The notes below the pieces were generated by a model. That model searched no databases. It was not told the DNA's origin and was given only the letters and a program-made list of their open reading frames with translations. Source: Brevinema_A sp051647245 (GTDB lineage: Bacteria > Spirochaetota > Brevinematia > Brevinematales > Brevinemataceae). Taken from it: a stretch of DNA of 64,000 nucleotides. How positions within the stretch are numbered: position 1 is the stretch's first letter; each line of letters begins with the position of its first letter. The stretch is from NCBI GenBank assembly GCA_051647245.1, contig JBOFDS010000011.1, positions 124,001 through 188,000 on the forward strand, in the 5' to 3' direction. Positions 8,279-17,191 of this stretch are shown here, piece after piece. The translations under genes and the position numbers were made by a program.

Positions 8279-8428
8279 TGTAGAACCTCCGATTGCCTTA
8301 TGGATAAATCTTCCTATAAGGTCAAACAAATTTTTGTTTGATATAAATTTCATTTTATTTTTTCATAAATGATTATGAATTTAATTATTTTTCCATCGTT
8401 TTAAACCAGGAATCATTAAGGTGCAAAA
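8279..8428 (-). other. Structured spacer upstream of atpK
   Basis: This 150-nt gap inside the ATPase operon contains a perfect 9-bp inverted repeat with a 2-nt loop (TCAAACAAA at 8322-8330, TTTGTTTGA at 8333-8341) and a weaker one (CCTTAT near 8296, ATAAGG near 8316). No T tract follows on the minus strand, so it does not look like a terminator. It may act in mRNA processing or stability to raise K expression, since many K copies are needed per enzyme. This is inference from position. Confidence 0.55.
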
Positions 8429-8632
8429 CTACGCAAACAAAGGCATCATACCTTGTTCACGCATCTGTTTATAGCAAAATTTTTGCATTTCTTTTGCGTT
8501 TTTAATGTTTGGCTGAGTAAACCCGCCTTTTTGATAACAGTAAGAGCAGTATATTAAACTATTCGAACCGTCGTTTTCTGTACCACACCCTTTTTCAAGA
8601 GGCATGCCACAGCTTTGGCAAAATTTTTCCAT
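8429..8632 (-). CDS. Putative zinc-ribbon protein within the ATPase operon
   Basis: A 67-aa protein with the pattern CQSCGMPL near the N-terminus and YCSYCY about 20 residues later, plus the GTENDGSNS and KGGFTQPN blocks typical of the small bacterial zinc-ribbon family (Pfam zf-ribbon_2-like). Four cysteines could bind one zinc. The family has no known biochemical role that I can state. It lies 6 bp after atpI and 150 bp before atpK on the same strand, so it is likely cotranscribed with the ATPase. Whether it has any part in ATPase assembly is unknown. Confidence 0.85.
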   Translation of the reverse strand: MEKFCQSCGMPLEKGCGTENDGSNSLIYCSYCYQKGGFTQPNIKNAKEMQKFCYKQMREQGMMPLFA

Positions 8633-8638
8633 AAAAAC

Positions 8639-10681
8639 CTACCTAACTGTGTAGTGAGTACCTTTACATTGTAGTGGCTGATATTCTTTTCCGCCGCCTT
8701 CCATAAATTGTCCAAAAAATTCAACAAATTGTAAACGAAGAGCGTGAACAAAAGCTCCAAACCCACCAAGAACAAGATTAAAGAGGTGTAAGAATACCAA
8801 CAAAGCCACCCCAAGAATAGAGAGTGCTGGTGTAATATTATACAAACTCTCAATAATACCTGTACCTAATTGGTTAAAGACATTCGCGATAATACCGGAA
8901 GAAAGCCCTAAAGCTAAGAGACGTGCATAGGAGAGGAGGTTACTGAGAAATCCTGAGATGCCATATAATTCCCAAGCCCCAGCAAGTGGCCCAACCAATC
9001 CAGCAGCGATGCCTTTTTGGAAACCTTTTCTGGTAGCATTAAGAATTACAAGACCTGCTCCGATCTGCATTAGAAGGAACATGAAGCTTGTCATAGCTGG
9101 GGTGAAAATACTCAATCCAGCAAGACCCGCGATCCAATCAAATACAGCCCAACCAAAAAATCCTGTCAATAAAATCAACCAAGGAATATTGTCAAAACAA
9201 GCCTCAACTTTATTACCTCTTAAAGCCACAACGAATTTCAAAATATAACCATACCATAATTGAAACGCCCCTAACAAGAGAGAAACAAATAATACAAATA
9301 ATGGTTTATCGAAAAATGCCGCACCGTCAGAAAATTTGAAGCTAATATCCATTAAAAATGGAACTGGGATATATTTACTAAAAAGATCCCCTGCATAAGC
9401 ACCTGTAAAGAAACCTGCGATCACAGCAGAGAGACCACTCCACGCCAACAACGCATAGAAGTTCGCTGCAGATTGATTAGCGCGATTTTTGAACATCATT
9501 ACTGATGAAAATAATGCTAAGAGACCACCGTAAAGAGCATCCCCTAAACAAATACCATAGTAAATAAAATAAAACACAGATAAATGTGGTGTTGGATCAA
9601 CAGTTGCTCCGTATTTTGGAGTTCCATACATGTTTGTCAATGCTGAGAAAGGTCTTGTGATGTTATTATTTTGGATATAAACTGGAACATTTTCATATTC
9701 TTCTTCTACAGGATCCTCAACTGTAACATCTACAGATTTTTCATAAGCAGACAATATTGCAAGAACTTTTGGCAACAAGTGTTCAGGAATCCAAAGTCTA
9801 TAAAAATAAACAAAATCAGACGTCATCCCTCTTGCTGCTAATCTTTTTTGTTGGATCTTCATTTCAAGAATATCATGTAAAAGAACCAAGTCGTGCATTT
9901 TATTAGCATATTCTTTCAAATCTTCTAAGGAAGCTTGGTACTTTTTCAAAGAAGCCTCAAGCTCTGAAGAAATTTGAGCAATAATTTCTTGAGTATCTCC
10001 AGATCTTCTTGTGATCAGTTGAGATTGGAATGGGTAGTTTTTGATTACCGAAGCCACATCATCCCAAACCTCTTTACTTGCAACAACATAACAAAAAGCT
10101 TCTTTATCGATCACTTGAGAAATAACATCTGCATAAGGAGTTTTATCTGAAATTTCAATTTTCAAAGATTCAAGCATAAGCTCATCAAGCTGACCAGCAA
10201 CCCCAAAAATATGCGGATCTTTACCCTGAATAGGATCAAAGTTATCAATTAAGGACACCCACTTTTTAACTTCTGAGAGTTCCTGCTCCAAAACATGTCT
10301 TTGAGCATCACTTTCTTTCATTGAATGATCAAGTGTTTTTAGATCTGCGACAAGAGCTGGAATATCATAAGAAAGATGAAGGGATTTGATTTTTTCATAA
10401 GATGTAATCTCATAGGATGGGGGAGTTTTTTTGAAAAACTCTTGAATTTTAGAAATGGTGTGGCTGATTTCCTTACGGAAGTCTTCGAGTTGAGAAGAGT
10501 CATCGGCGATAGTATTGAGACCTATAGCCCACTCGTCTTTTGGAGCACCCTCATCTTCTTGATCAGAAACATTTAAAGAATCAACGTGTGCAACCCCAAC
10601 TAACTGGAGCTCCTCTAAAATAGAATCTTTAACGGTGTCTGACGCAGCGAGAGTGATTTTTTTCATTTTAATGATTGCCAT
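8639..10681 (-). CDS. atpI: V/A-type ATPase membrane subunit I (a-type)
   Basis: Subunit I is the stator membrane protein that forms the ion half-channels against the K ring. The 680-aa protein has a long cytoplasmic N-terminal domain (about residues 1-340, with coiled-coil stretches) and a C-terminal half with about seven or eight membrane segments. The helix LSYARLLALGLSSGIIANVFNQ near residue 590 holds the conserved arginine facing the K-subunit glutamate. The start overlaps the end of the upstream G/H gene by 14 bp and has an AAGGTG ribosome-binding site. Length and order are as expected. Confidence 0.95.
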   Translation of the reverse strand: MAIIKMKKITLAASDTVKDSILEELQLVGVAHVDSLNVSDQEDEGAPKDEWAIGLNTIADDSSQLEDFRKEISHTISKIQEFFKKTPPSYEITSYEKIKSLHLSYDIPALVADLKTLDHSMKESDAQRHVLEQELSEVKKWVSLIDNFDPIQGKDPHIFGVAGQLDELMLESLKIEISDKTPYADVISQVIDKEAFCYVVASKEVWDDVASVIKNYPFQSQLITRRSGDTQEIIAQISSELEASLKKYQASLEDLKEYANKMHDLVLLHDILEMKIQQKRLAARGMTSDFVYFYRLWIPEHLLPKVLAILSAYEKSVDVTVEDPVEEEYENVPVYIQNNNITRPFSALTNMYGTPKYGATVDPTPHLSVFYFIYYGICLGDALYGGLLALFSSVMMFKNRANQSAANFYALLAWSGLSAVIAGFFTGAYAGDLFSKYIPVPFLMDISFKFSDGAAFFDKPLFVLFVSLLLGAFQLWYGYILKFVVALRGNKVEACFDNIPWLILLTGFFGWAVFDWIAGLAGLSIFTPAMTSFMFLLMQIGAGLVILNATRKGFQKGIAAGLVGPLAGAWELYGISGFLSNLLSYARLLALGLSSGIIANVFNQLGTGIIESLYNITPALSILGVALLVFLHLFNLVLGGFGAFVHALRLQFVEFFGQFMEGGGKEYQPLQCKGTHYTVR

Positions 10682-10994
10682 ACATCACCTTCATTTGTTC
10701 ATGAATATAAGAAATAGCTTGCTGTTGAGCAGATTGTGTTGATTGATCAATATTTTTTAATTCAACATCAAGAGCAGATAAAATGCCTTTAGCTTGATCC
10801 TCACCTTTTACGCGATATTGATCAAGAAGCTTGTTTTCATGCTGTCTTGCTTCTGTTTTTGCATCTTCCTGAATCTGAGCAACACTTGCGTTAGTTTTAC
10901 GTATAACTTGTTGAATTTCTTCTTCAACAGAATTAAGTAATTCTTTCGCAACAACTTCAGATTGGCGAATACTTTGGAGTTTTTGACTGTTCAT
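10668..10994 (-). CDS. V/A-type ATPase G/H-like peripheral stalk subunit
   Basis: A 108-aa, almost wholly helical, Gln/Glu/Ala-rich protein, first in the ATPase operon. Its size, predicted coiled coil and place directly before atpI match the NtpF/AtpH (G-type) subunit that pairs with subunit E in the peripheral stalk. Sequence motifs in this family are weak, so the call leans on composition and gene order. A strong AAAGGAGGAG ribosome-binding site lies just upstream of the ATG at 10994. It overlaps atpI by 14 bp. Confidence 0.78.
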   Translation of the reverse strand: MNSQKLQSIRQSEVVAKELLNSVEEEIQQVIRKTNASVAQIQEDAKTEARQHENKLLDQYRVKGEDQAKGILSALDVELKNIDQSTQSAQQQAISYIHEQMKVMYGNH

Positions 10995-11055
10995 AGTAAA
11001 TCTCCTCCTTTGATAATATATATATTGATATTAAAAAATGAATTAAGCTGAACAA

Positions 11056-11084
11056 ATTATACTTTATTTTTTCATTTTTTGCAA
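11056..11084 (-). promoter_or_regulatory. Promoter of the V/A-ATPase operon
   Basis: On the minus strand TTGCAA (11084-11079) and TATAAT (11061-11056) are 17 bp apart, about 60 bp before the first ATPase gene. The -10 box is a consensus match; the -35 box is partial. Confidence 0.6.
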
Positions 11085-11214
11085 ACAAAGAATCAAAAAA
11101 TATAGTAAAATATTTAAAACTAAATTACTAGATAAAGTCTCCGAAATCGAATGCCCAAAATAACTTAGTAAAGATTCGGTGCAAACACTTAAAGTATTAA
11201 ACACTTTGTAAAAT

Positions 11215-11244
11215 AAAAGCACATCTATTTCTAGATGTGCTTTT
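11215..11244 (-). terminator. Terminator after the LysM lipoprotein gene
   Basis: A perfect 13-bp inverted repeat (11215-11227 with 11232-11244) and a 4-nt loop lie 10 bp beyond the gene end; on the minus strand it runs into a TTTTATTTT tract. Confidence 0.75.
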
Positions 11245-11254
11245 GATTATAGAA

Positions 11255-12634
11255 TTATTTAAGTGGAGCTGGTGGGATTCTGAATTCTTGTCTTGGGTAA
11301 ATGAGATCTGGATCTTTAATTTGTAACTTATTAGCTCTCCAGATATTTGGCCATAACCAGTATCTTCTGCTCTTATAAGTTTCACCAGAGATATCCCAAA
11401 GAGTATCACCTCTAACAACAGTATGCATTTTCAATGTTTGTCCCGCTAAGAATAACTCAGAAAGACGAAGTCCTTCTCTAGCCAAATCAGCAGCATTAAG
11501 GTAATTACCTGCATTGTACTCTTGTTGAGCTGTTTGATGCATTCTCTCAATTAACTCAAGAGTGATCACGTTGTATTCGTCATCATTAGCTTCTTGGTAA
11601 CGGGATTTGCTATCAACAGATGTAAGCTCTGTGAAATTATCTTCAGAAACTTCCATTTCTTCTTCGATCTCTTCTTCATAAAGACCTTCTTCAGAAATAT
11701 CTTGAGCACGGAATAACTGAGCTCCAGATTCAAGACTTAATGTGTTGTTTTCGGAAGAAGCTGGGAACGGAGTCATTTTTTTGACAGGTTCTTCGAAGTA
11801 AATATCGTTAGTGTAATTGTTATCTTTAATATACTGAATTGTTTCTCCCAAGCGACGGATGAGGTCATAAGCTTGAAGTTGAATATTATCATCACCGTTA
11901 TTTATAGAAACAGAGATAGTTTGGTTATTTGGATAACGATCAATGATGTCTTGCAATTTTTTAATCGCAGAATCAGAGAAAGCAATACTGGAAGTATAAT
12001 TCTTCGCTTGGTATGCAGCAGCAGCTTTATCAATTTCAGCAGCAGCTTCATCGATGATAGGTTGTGTTTGACTCAAATCAGTGGTTTTACGAGCTCTATC
12101 AAGTAACTCTCTTGCTCTATTGAGGTTTGCCAAAGCTAACGCTTCTTGACCACCCAAAATATTTTCGAGCATTCTAATTCCCTGAGAAGCATGTTCAAAC
12201 GCTTTATCATAATCTGCTTGAGCATAAGAAGCTTCCGCATTGATTAAGTGTTGATTTGCTTGGTTCATCACATCACGATGTGTGTTTGCCATTCCTTGGG
12301 AATTAGCTGTAGCTAACAATTGCTTTAATTTTGCAATCGCCATTGTAGCTTTGTTTTGTCTTGCGACTTGGATAGCTTTGTTTGCAGCATCAATAACTTG
12401 AGTAGCTTTTTCATCAGCAACTTTCATGTTACCTTTGTTAAGCTCATCATTCATCTGACGGTACAAATCAACAGCTACGCCGTATTCGTTTGGTGCATAA
12501 ACATCTGCTTGTGCAATTCTTGCTCTTTCCATCGCTTGAGTTGCTAAGTCAGTGAATTTCACACCTTTGTCTTTACATCCCACGAAGAACAAAAGGGAAC
12601 ACAAAACTAAGGACATTTTCAACTTATTATTCAT
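11255..12634 (-). CDS. LysM-domain lipoprotein with DUF4398-like repeats
   Basis: A 459-aa exported protein. The N-terminus has a lipoprotein signal with lipobox FVGC, the cysteine at residue 20. Residues about 28-95 form a helical DUF4398-like module (DLATQAMERARIAQADVYAP, then VIDAANKAIQVARQ), followed by more Ala-rich TPR-like helices, an acidic linker (about 320-350) and a C-terminal LysM domain beginning HTVVRGDTLWDISGETY and ending in YPRQEFRIPP. LysM domains bind peptidoglycan, so the protein probably links a membrane to the cell wall in the periplasm. The upstream lipoprotein gene is a paralogue of the first module. A similar lipoprotein class is common in spirochaetes. Exact role is unknown. 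Confidence 0.85.
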   Translation of the reverse strand: MNNKLKMSLVLCSLLFFVGCKDKGVKFTDLATQAMERARIAQADVYAPNEYGVAVDLYRQMNDELNKGNMKVADEKATQVIDAANKAIQVARQNKATMAIAKLKQLLATANSQGMANTHRDVMNQANQHLINAEASYAQADYDKAFEHASQGIRMLENILGGQEALALANLNRARELLDRARKTTDLSQTQPIIDEAAAEIDKAAAAYQAKNYTSSIAFSDSAIKKLQDIIDRYPNNQTISVSINNGDDNIQLQAYDLIRRLGETIQYIKDNNYTNDIYFEEPVKKMTPFPASSENNTLSLESGAQLFRAQDISEEGLYEEEIEEEMEVSEDNFTELTSVDSKSRYQEANDDEYNVITLELIERMHQTAQQEYNAGNYLNAADLAREGLRLSELFLAGQTLKMHTVVRGDTLWDISGETYKSRRYWLWPNIWRANKLQIKDPDLIYPRQEFRIPPAPLK

Positions 12635-12651
12635 TTGAAACCTCGACTGTG

Positions 12652-12667
12652 AATATATCTTGATATT
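12652..12667 (-). repeat. 16-bp leader element shared with rpsB
   Basis: The minus-strand sequence AATATCAAGATATATT, containing the ATATC-AA-GATAT palindrome, lies 18 bp before the lipoprotein start. The identical 16 bp occurs in the rpsB leader at 26628-26643. Its function is unknown. Confidence 0.6.
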
Positions 12668-12689
12668 CTTTTACCTTTTTATGAAGATA

Positions 12690-13013
12690 TTATTTTTCTG
12701 ATCTAGTAGCGACAGAAATATTTTCAGTCTTTCTACGTGCAGCTTTGATCGCTTCGTTTGCAGCATCGATAACTAACAAAGCAGTTTTGTTTGCATCTTC
12801 AGGTCTGTCAGCGAGTTCTTTATTCATTTTATCATAGAGACGTGCTGCAATTCTGTATTCTCTTGGTGCTAATGTTGGTGCTTCAGCAACTTTAGCTCTT
12901 TCCATAGCTTCTGTTGCTAATGCAGTATTTCTGATGTCTGGTTTTTTACAAGATGTTAATGTAAATGTACCAAGCATAGCGATAGCAAGTAAAACAACTT
13001 TCATGTTTTTCAT
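12690..13013 (-). CDS. Small lipoprotein, paralogue of the LysM lipoprotein N-terminus
   Basis: A 107-aa protein with a lipoprotein signal (lipobox LTSC, Cys near residue 22) followed by one DUF4398-like helical module. The line ALATEAMERAKVAEAPTLAP here parallels DLATQAMERARIAQADVYAP in the downstream gene, and both share VIDAANxAIxxARR/Q. The two genes therefore arose by duplication of this module, and this one lacks the LysM domain. It is probably anchored to a membrane facing the periplasm. A clear ribosome-binding site (GGGAGG) precedes the start. It is 55 bp upstream of the LysM gene, so cotranscription is possible. Confidence 0.82.
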   Translation of the reverse strand: MKNMKVVLLAIAMLGTFTLTSCKKPDIRNTALATEAMERAKVAEAPTLAPREYRIAARLYDKMNKELADRPEDANKTALLVIDAANEAIKAARRKTENISVATRSEK

Positions 13014-13207
13014 AACGGTAAGCCTCCCTTTAATGGCTATATAACTTTTTTGATATCATATAATATTTACACCACACAATATAATCATTGGTAATAAATA
13101 AATAGCATATATTGGGATTATAACAAAAAATAAAGAAATTTGCAACTTTTTAATACAAACTTTCTCAGATAATTTTTACTTCCAACAAAAAACCCTATAC
13201 GATATAT

Positions 13208-13435
13208 TTAAGAAATTTTATCCTTAAAGATATCTTTAATATTCTTTAAGGAATTTGATTGAGCACGTTTATTCTCTTTTGAAACCTCGTCCACAATCTC
13301 TTTACGAAAGACTTTAATCTCTCTTGGAGCTATAATCCCTATTTTGACTTGATCCATTTTAATATCAACAATCTTAATCTCGATATTGTCATTGATCATG
13401 ATTGATTCGCTTTCCTTCCTGGATAAAACCAACAT
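13208..13435 (-). CDS. csrA: Carbon storage regulator CsrA
   Basis: CsrA is a dimeric RNA-binding protein that blocks translation by covering ribosome-binding sites with ANGGA motifs. The 75-aa protein starts MLVLSRKESESIMINDNIEIKIVD and contains the RNA-binding end APREIKVFRKEI. It has a slightly longer basic tail (about residues 55-75) than enterobacterial CsrA, as is usual when FliW is present. It is the last gene of the flgN-flgK-flgL-fliW-csrA run and follows fliW by 30 bp. Confidence 0.95.
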   Translation of the reverse strand: MLVLSRKESESIMINDNIEIKIVDIKMDQVKIGIIAPREIKVFRKEIVDEVSKENKRAQSNSLKNIKDIFKDKIS

Positions 13436-13465
13436 ACGCCCTCCTTGGCTTCGTCGTCCCTAAAA

Positions 13466-13954
13466 TTAAACAGCTGTTACTTTTTTAGGAAACAAACGAC
13501 ATGTCGTTGTATAATGAGCACAATTTGAGATCGTTTGGATTGCCAAACCATTTTTTTTGTTAATAATCACTGGACCCAAAATATTCATTGTGATTTCTTC
13601 GATATTTTCTGGAATAGTCACAAAAGCAAAATCATAAAGATCTTCATGCTCTTCAAATTCTAATAAAGACGCATCGTCATCATTAATATCAAGAACATAA
13701 TCACTTAAGAACATACTTGGTTGAGTCATTGTGAAAGCAACATCTACATCTTCCTTACTTTGTAATATAGTAAATTGTTCTGGCTCTTGTAAAGGAATTA
13801 CATAAAATTCTTTAAGATGCTCAAATCCAAAAATAGGCTTTTTAAAGGTTACTAAGGTCGCTCTGGACGCTTCGATATCACCAAAATCTTTTGTTCTAAT
13901 AGTACTCACGACTACTCTCCTAAAATCTCTTTCTTTATAATGTAATATATTCAA
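13466..13954 (-). CDS. fliW: Flagellar assembly factor FliW
   Basis: FliW binds flagellin and CsrA in turn, which ties CsrA activity to flagellin secretion. The 162-aa product contains the family blocks VTFKKPIFGFEHLKEFYVIPL, VIPENIEEITMNILGPVIIN-like (here VTIPENIEEITMNILGPVII) and NKKNGLAIQ. It lies between flgL and csrA, the standard neighbourhood. The start at 13954 follows the flgL stop by 4 bp. It is about the usual length. Confidence 0.93.
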   Translation of the reverse strand: MNILHYKERDFRRVVVSTIRTKDFGDIEASRATLVTFKKPIFGFEHLKEFYVIPLQEPEQFTILQSKEDVDVAFTMTQPSMFLSDYVLDINDDDASLLEFEEHEDLYDFAFVTIPENIEEITMNILGPVIINKKNGLAIQTISNCAHYTTTCRLFPKKVTAV

Positions 13955-13958
13955 AAAT

Positions 13959-15212
13959 TTATCTCAAAAAGTCCATCAAGGTTGGAGGTAATAATTTTGC
14001 TCCAACATTCAATGCTACTTGATGAGCAAATTCAGCCATCTTTAATTCTGAAATAGTCTGTGGGTAATCTGTATCCACCGCCTTAGAAGCAGCTTCTCTC
14101 AAATAAACAGACTCAGCGCTATTTCTTTCCAAAGTCATCGCCAAACGCTCCGATACAGCTCCTGTATAAGCACGGTAACGAAGCACATTACCAAGACTTT
14201 GGTCAATCAAACCAAGATCTTCTCCACCAATTTTAAAGACATCATCGTTTAACATATTGTCTCTAACTTTTACAAGGGTGTCAAAAATACTTGATTGGGT
14301 TTTGATGGCAGAAGGAGCAAAATTCCTTACCCCTTCTGTTCCAGCATCAACCAATCCAAGGTCTTGTAGTACAGAACTACCTGCGACATCTTGCATCCAA
14401 GGTTGTCTTGGGGACAGCGATGTAATTCTGAAGAAAGATTCGCCATTTTGATTTGTTTCGATACTTGCAGATACATTTAATTGAGCATCGTTGATCTTTT
14501 GGGCAATTGTTTCAAGGTTATCCCCTGTAAACACATCAATTTCTGTCCCTTCAATCATGATACGAGCATCTTGAGGAGCAACATAACCAGCAATATTTAC
14601 TTCACCTTGAAGGATTGTTCTTTCGGTTTCAAAAATCGCTGTTCCTGCCATAACAGAAGTAACCCTATCTCCTCGTCCAATATCAGCAACTTGAGTTTGA
14701 CCATTACCAAAGTAACTTATCTTGTCAACTAAAGGCAAGCCAACTCTTTCATCAAAATTTTCGGTAGTACGATAAGGATCTTTCACATGAGATGTTCCTG
14801 CAAAAAGAGGTGCACCCTTGTACTCGGCATTGGCTGTTGAAGCCATCTGGCGAATAATCTGATCCAATTCAACCGCCATCGCAGCACGATCTTCTTTAAC
14901 ATAAGTACTATTGGCTGCCTGAACAACAAGCTCCCTAGCCCTGTGCAAAGAATTATTAATAGATTCGAGTTGTCCATCGACAACATCCATCTTGCTTTGA
15001 TTTGAGCCAATTATTTCGTTAAATTTTGTGATATCAGCTTGTCTTCTTTGCCATTCCATGTAATTCACTGTGTTTGCAGGATCATCACTTGGCAACAGAA
15101 CCTTGAAGCCTGTATTTAATTTTTTTTGTGTGTTTTGTAAATTTTCTGTACGACTGTTCAAGCTATGCATGAAATCATTGTGCATCACACCTGGGGTAAT
15201 TCTTCCCATCAT
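13959..15212 (-). CDS. flgL: Flagellar hook-associated protein 3 (FlgL)
   Basis: FlgL forms the junction between hook-associated FlgK and the filament. The 417-aa product has the flagellin-like N-terminal helical region (MHSLNSRTENLQNTQKKLNTG, SDDPANTVNYMEW) and a matching C-terminal helix (YPQTISELKMAEFAHQVALNVGAKLLPPTLMDFLR), with a variable middle. The first ATG at 15212 has AGGAG at 7 bp spacing; a second ATG follows directly. It sits directly after flgK. In spirochaetes the flagella are periplasmic. Confidence 0.92.
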   Translation of the reverse strand: MMGRITPGVMHNDFMHSLNSRTENLQNTQKKLNTGFKVLLPSDDPANTVNYMEWQRRQADITKFNEIIGSNQSKMDVVDGQLESINNSLHRARELVVQAANSTYVKEDRAAMAVELDQIIRQMASTANAEYKGAPLFAGTSHVKDPYRTTENFDERVGLPLVDKISYFGNGQTQVADIGRGDRVTSVMAGTAIFETERTILQGEVNIAGYVAPQDARIMIEGTEIDVFTGDNLETIAQKINDAQLNVSASIETNQNGESFFRITSLSPRQPWMQDVAGSSVLQDLGLVDAGTEGVRNFAPSAIKTQSSIFDTLVKVRDNMLNDDVFKIGGEDLGLIDQSLGNVLRYRAYTGAVSERLAMTLERNSAESVYLREAASKAVDTDYPQTISELKMAEFAHQVALNVGAKLLPPTLMDFLR

Positions 15213-15241
15213 ATGTCTGCTCCTAATTGAAAATCTCTACC

Positions 15242-17149
15242 TTAAGTACCCATTCTATTAATGATCACATCTAAGAGGCGATCTGTTGTAGAAACGAGAC
15301 GAGCCGCAGCATTATAAGCGTGTTGAAGAGTGATCATTTTTGCCATTTCATCGTCAACGCTTACGCCGGATACTTTAGTGCGAATATCTGTCAAAGACTT
15401 TGCAACTGTTTCTGTTTTATCAAAAGAACGAATTGCTTGTTCTGAGATACTACCTGCTTTTGCAACTGTTTGCTGGAAATAATCCGCAAAAGTTTCCGCT
15501 TTCCCCGTCATCAAGGTATCAAAACGAAGATTCGCGATGGTTAAGGAAGTTCTATTGTCATTAAATCCTGTTAAGGTATCTGGATTACCGTTACCTTCTG
15601 TGTCAAAACCACCAGCTACAGCAACAACTTCAGGTCTCAATTCAACTGCTTGATCCAGAGCCATCCAACCAGCAGAATTTTGTTCTGGTGTTAAAGAGAT
15701 CAAATTTCTTGGGGTTCTAAGACTTGCGATTGCGTTTGGATTCTCGTAGCGGAAAGCTCCACCAGGGCCAGATTCTTGTAAGATCCCAGCAACGCCTGTA
15801 AGAAATTCTCCAGAGTCTTCTAAGTGACGAATCACAAAATCAGGATTTTCTTTTCTTGCGCTCGCGTTTGCTTTGAAAGAGAGACGCCCTTGAGGATCCA
15901 AGAAAGCTGTAACCTCTGCACCAGACTTATTAATACGATCAACAACTTTTTCGACAGTATCACTAGCTGTATAATCTACAGTGATAGGAGTGCCGTTAGG
16001 AGCGTTGCTACCTAAATTAATGGTACCGTTAGATCCGACAACTGTTTTATTTTCAAGTTTTTCATAACCTGTTACTCTGAAGAAAGCTGTTCCATCAAGG
16101 ACACCATCGCCATTGAAGTCAACAGAACCTTCTACATTCTTCGCAAGAGAAAATTCTTTGAAAAAAGCGTTGTCTGTTTCGCCGTTTAGACCAAATCCTT
16201 CTCTATGGACGGAGTTCACAGCATCGATCACACCATAAGCAAAAGAATCAAAACGAGTCAACATATCCGCCACATCAACATCACGTACTTCTACAAGTCC
16301 CGCAATCTCACCCATTCCAAGATTCACATCTTGGCCGGTTTGTTGCCAACGAGCTGTAACAAAGCCTTTATTCTCAGGGTCAGAGTATGCTTCGACCTTT
16401 GTCCAAGTATCACCTTGAACTAATTTCTCAGCTCCGATATAAACAATAAACTCTTTTGGATTATTTCTTTCGAGACGAATATCCGCTAGTTTTGAAAGTT
16501 CATCGATCATCAGATCACGTTTATCATAGAGATCGTTTGGAAGACTTCCTGTCAATTCTTGTTTTTTGATTTGGTTGTTCAAGACAGAAAGTGTTTCAGC
16601 AATATTATTCAATCTACCAATCTTTTGTTCTACGAGAGCATTTGTTTGACGTTGAACATCGCTAAGATTGTTATGTTGAGCACGGAAGCTTTGGGTCAAT
16701 GTTTTAGCACGTTCCAAGAGATGAATTCTGGATGCATTATCCATAGGTGAATCTGACACAGACTGCCAAGAATCCCAAAACGCCTCAAGGTCTGTGCGGA
16801 TGTTTGCATTACCAGGCTCATTCATAAGCATTTCAACTTGATTGAGCATAGTTTTTTTCTGAGACCAAAAACCTAAACCCCCATTCTCAAAAACAATTCT
16901 ATCATCTAAATAGACGTCTCTAATACGTGAGATTTGTTCTGTGGTAACACCAGTTCCGAGCTGTCCAGGCATATTTGGTTTTGTGAAGCTATTTGGAAAT
17001 AAAGCTGGCATTGTTTTTTGGGTAGCACGTTGGCGTGAGTACCCTTCTGTATTAAGGTTATTTAAGTTGTGGCTCACTGTTTGGAGACCTTGTTGGGTGG
17101 TTTGCAACGCACCTCGTCCCATCTCCAATCCTAAAAATGATGATATCAT
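15242..17149 (-). CDS. flgK: Flagellar hook-associated protein 1 (FlgK)
   Basis: FlgK is the first hook-filament junction protein. The start at 17149 is chosen because GGAGGG lies directly upstream; six extra codons upstream are rejected. The 635-aa product begins with the family hallmark SSFLGLEMGRGALQTTQQGLQTVSHNLNNLNTEGYSRQ and ends with the matching coiled-coil block DEMAKMITLQHAYNAAARLVSTTDRLLDVIINRMGT. The middle (about 320-480) has beta-rich insertions. It lies between flgN (its chaperone) and flgL. Confidence 0.95.
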   Translation of the reverse strand: MISSFLGLEMGRGALQTTQQGLQTVSHNLNNLNTEGYSRQRATQKTMPALFPNSFTKPNMPGQLGTGVTTEQISRIRDVYLDDRIVFENGGLGFWSQKKTMLNQVEMLMNEPGNANIRTDLEAFWDSWQSVSDSPMDNASRIHLLERAKTLTQSFRAQHNNLSDVQRQTNALVEQKIGRLNNIAETLSVLNNQIKKQELTGSLPNDLYDKRDLMIDELSKLADIRLERNNPKEFIVYIGAEKLVQGDTWTKVEAYSDPENKGFVTARWQQTGQDVNLGMGEIAGLVEVRDVDVADMLTRFDSFAYGVIDAVNSVHREGFGLNGETDNAFFKEFSLAKNVEGSVDFNGDGVLDGTAFFRVTGYEKLENKTVVGSNGTINLGSNAPNGTPITVDYTASDTVEKVVDRINKSGAEVTAFLDPQGRLSFKANASARKENPDFVIRHLEDSGEFLTGVAGILQESGPGGAFRYENPNAIASLRTPRNLISLTPEQNSAGWMALDQAVELRPEVVAVAGGFDTEGNGNPDTLTGFNDNRTSLTIANLRFDTLMTGKAETFADYFQQTVAKAGSISEQAIRSFDKTETVAKSLTDIRTKVSGVSVDDEMAKMITLQHAYNAAARLVSTTDRLLDVIINRMGT

Positions 17150-17191
17150 TTTCTCCCTCCAGAGCAAATGTTCGTGATCTTTTTCATTAAA

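Noticed and set aside
8554..8853. 99-aa minus-strand ORF overlapping atpI and the zinc-ribbon gene
   Set aside because: It lies in another frame over two well-supported genes and has no recognisable motif or start signal.
11085..11214. Possible small RNA or ORF between the ATPase and lipoprotein genes
   Set aside because: No ORF with a ribosome-binding site and no structure beyond the terminator was found; only AT-rich sequence.
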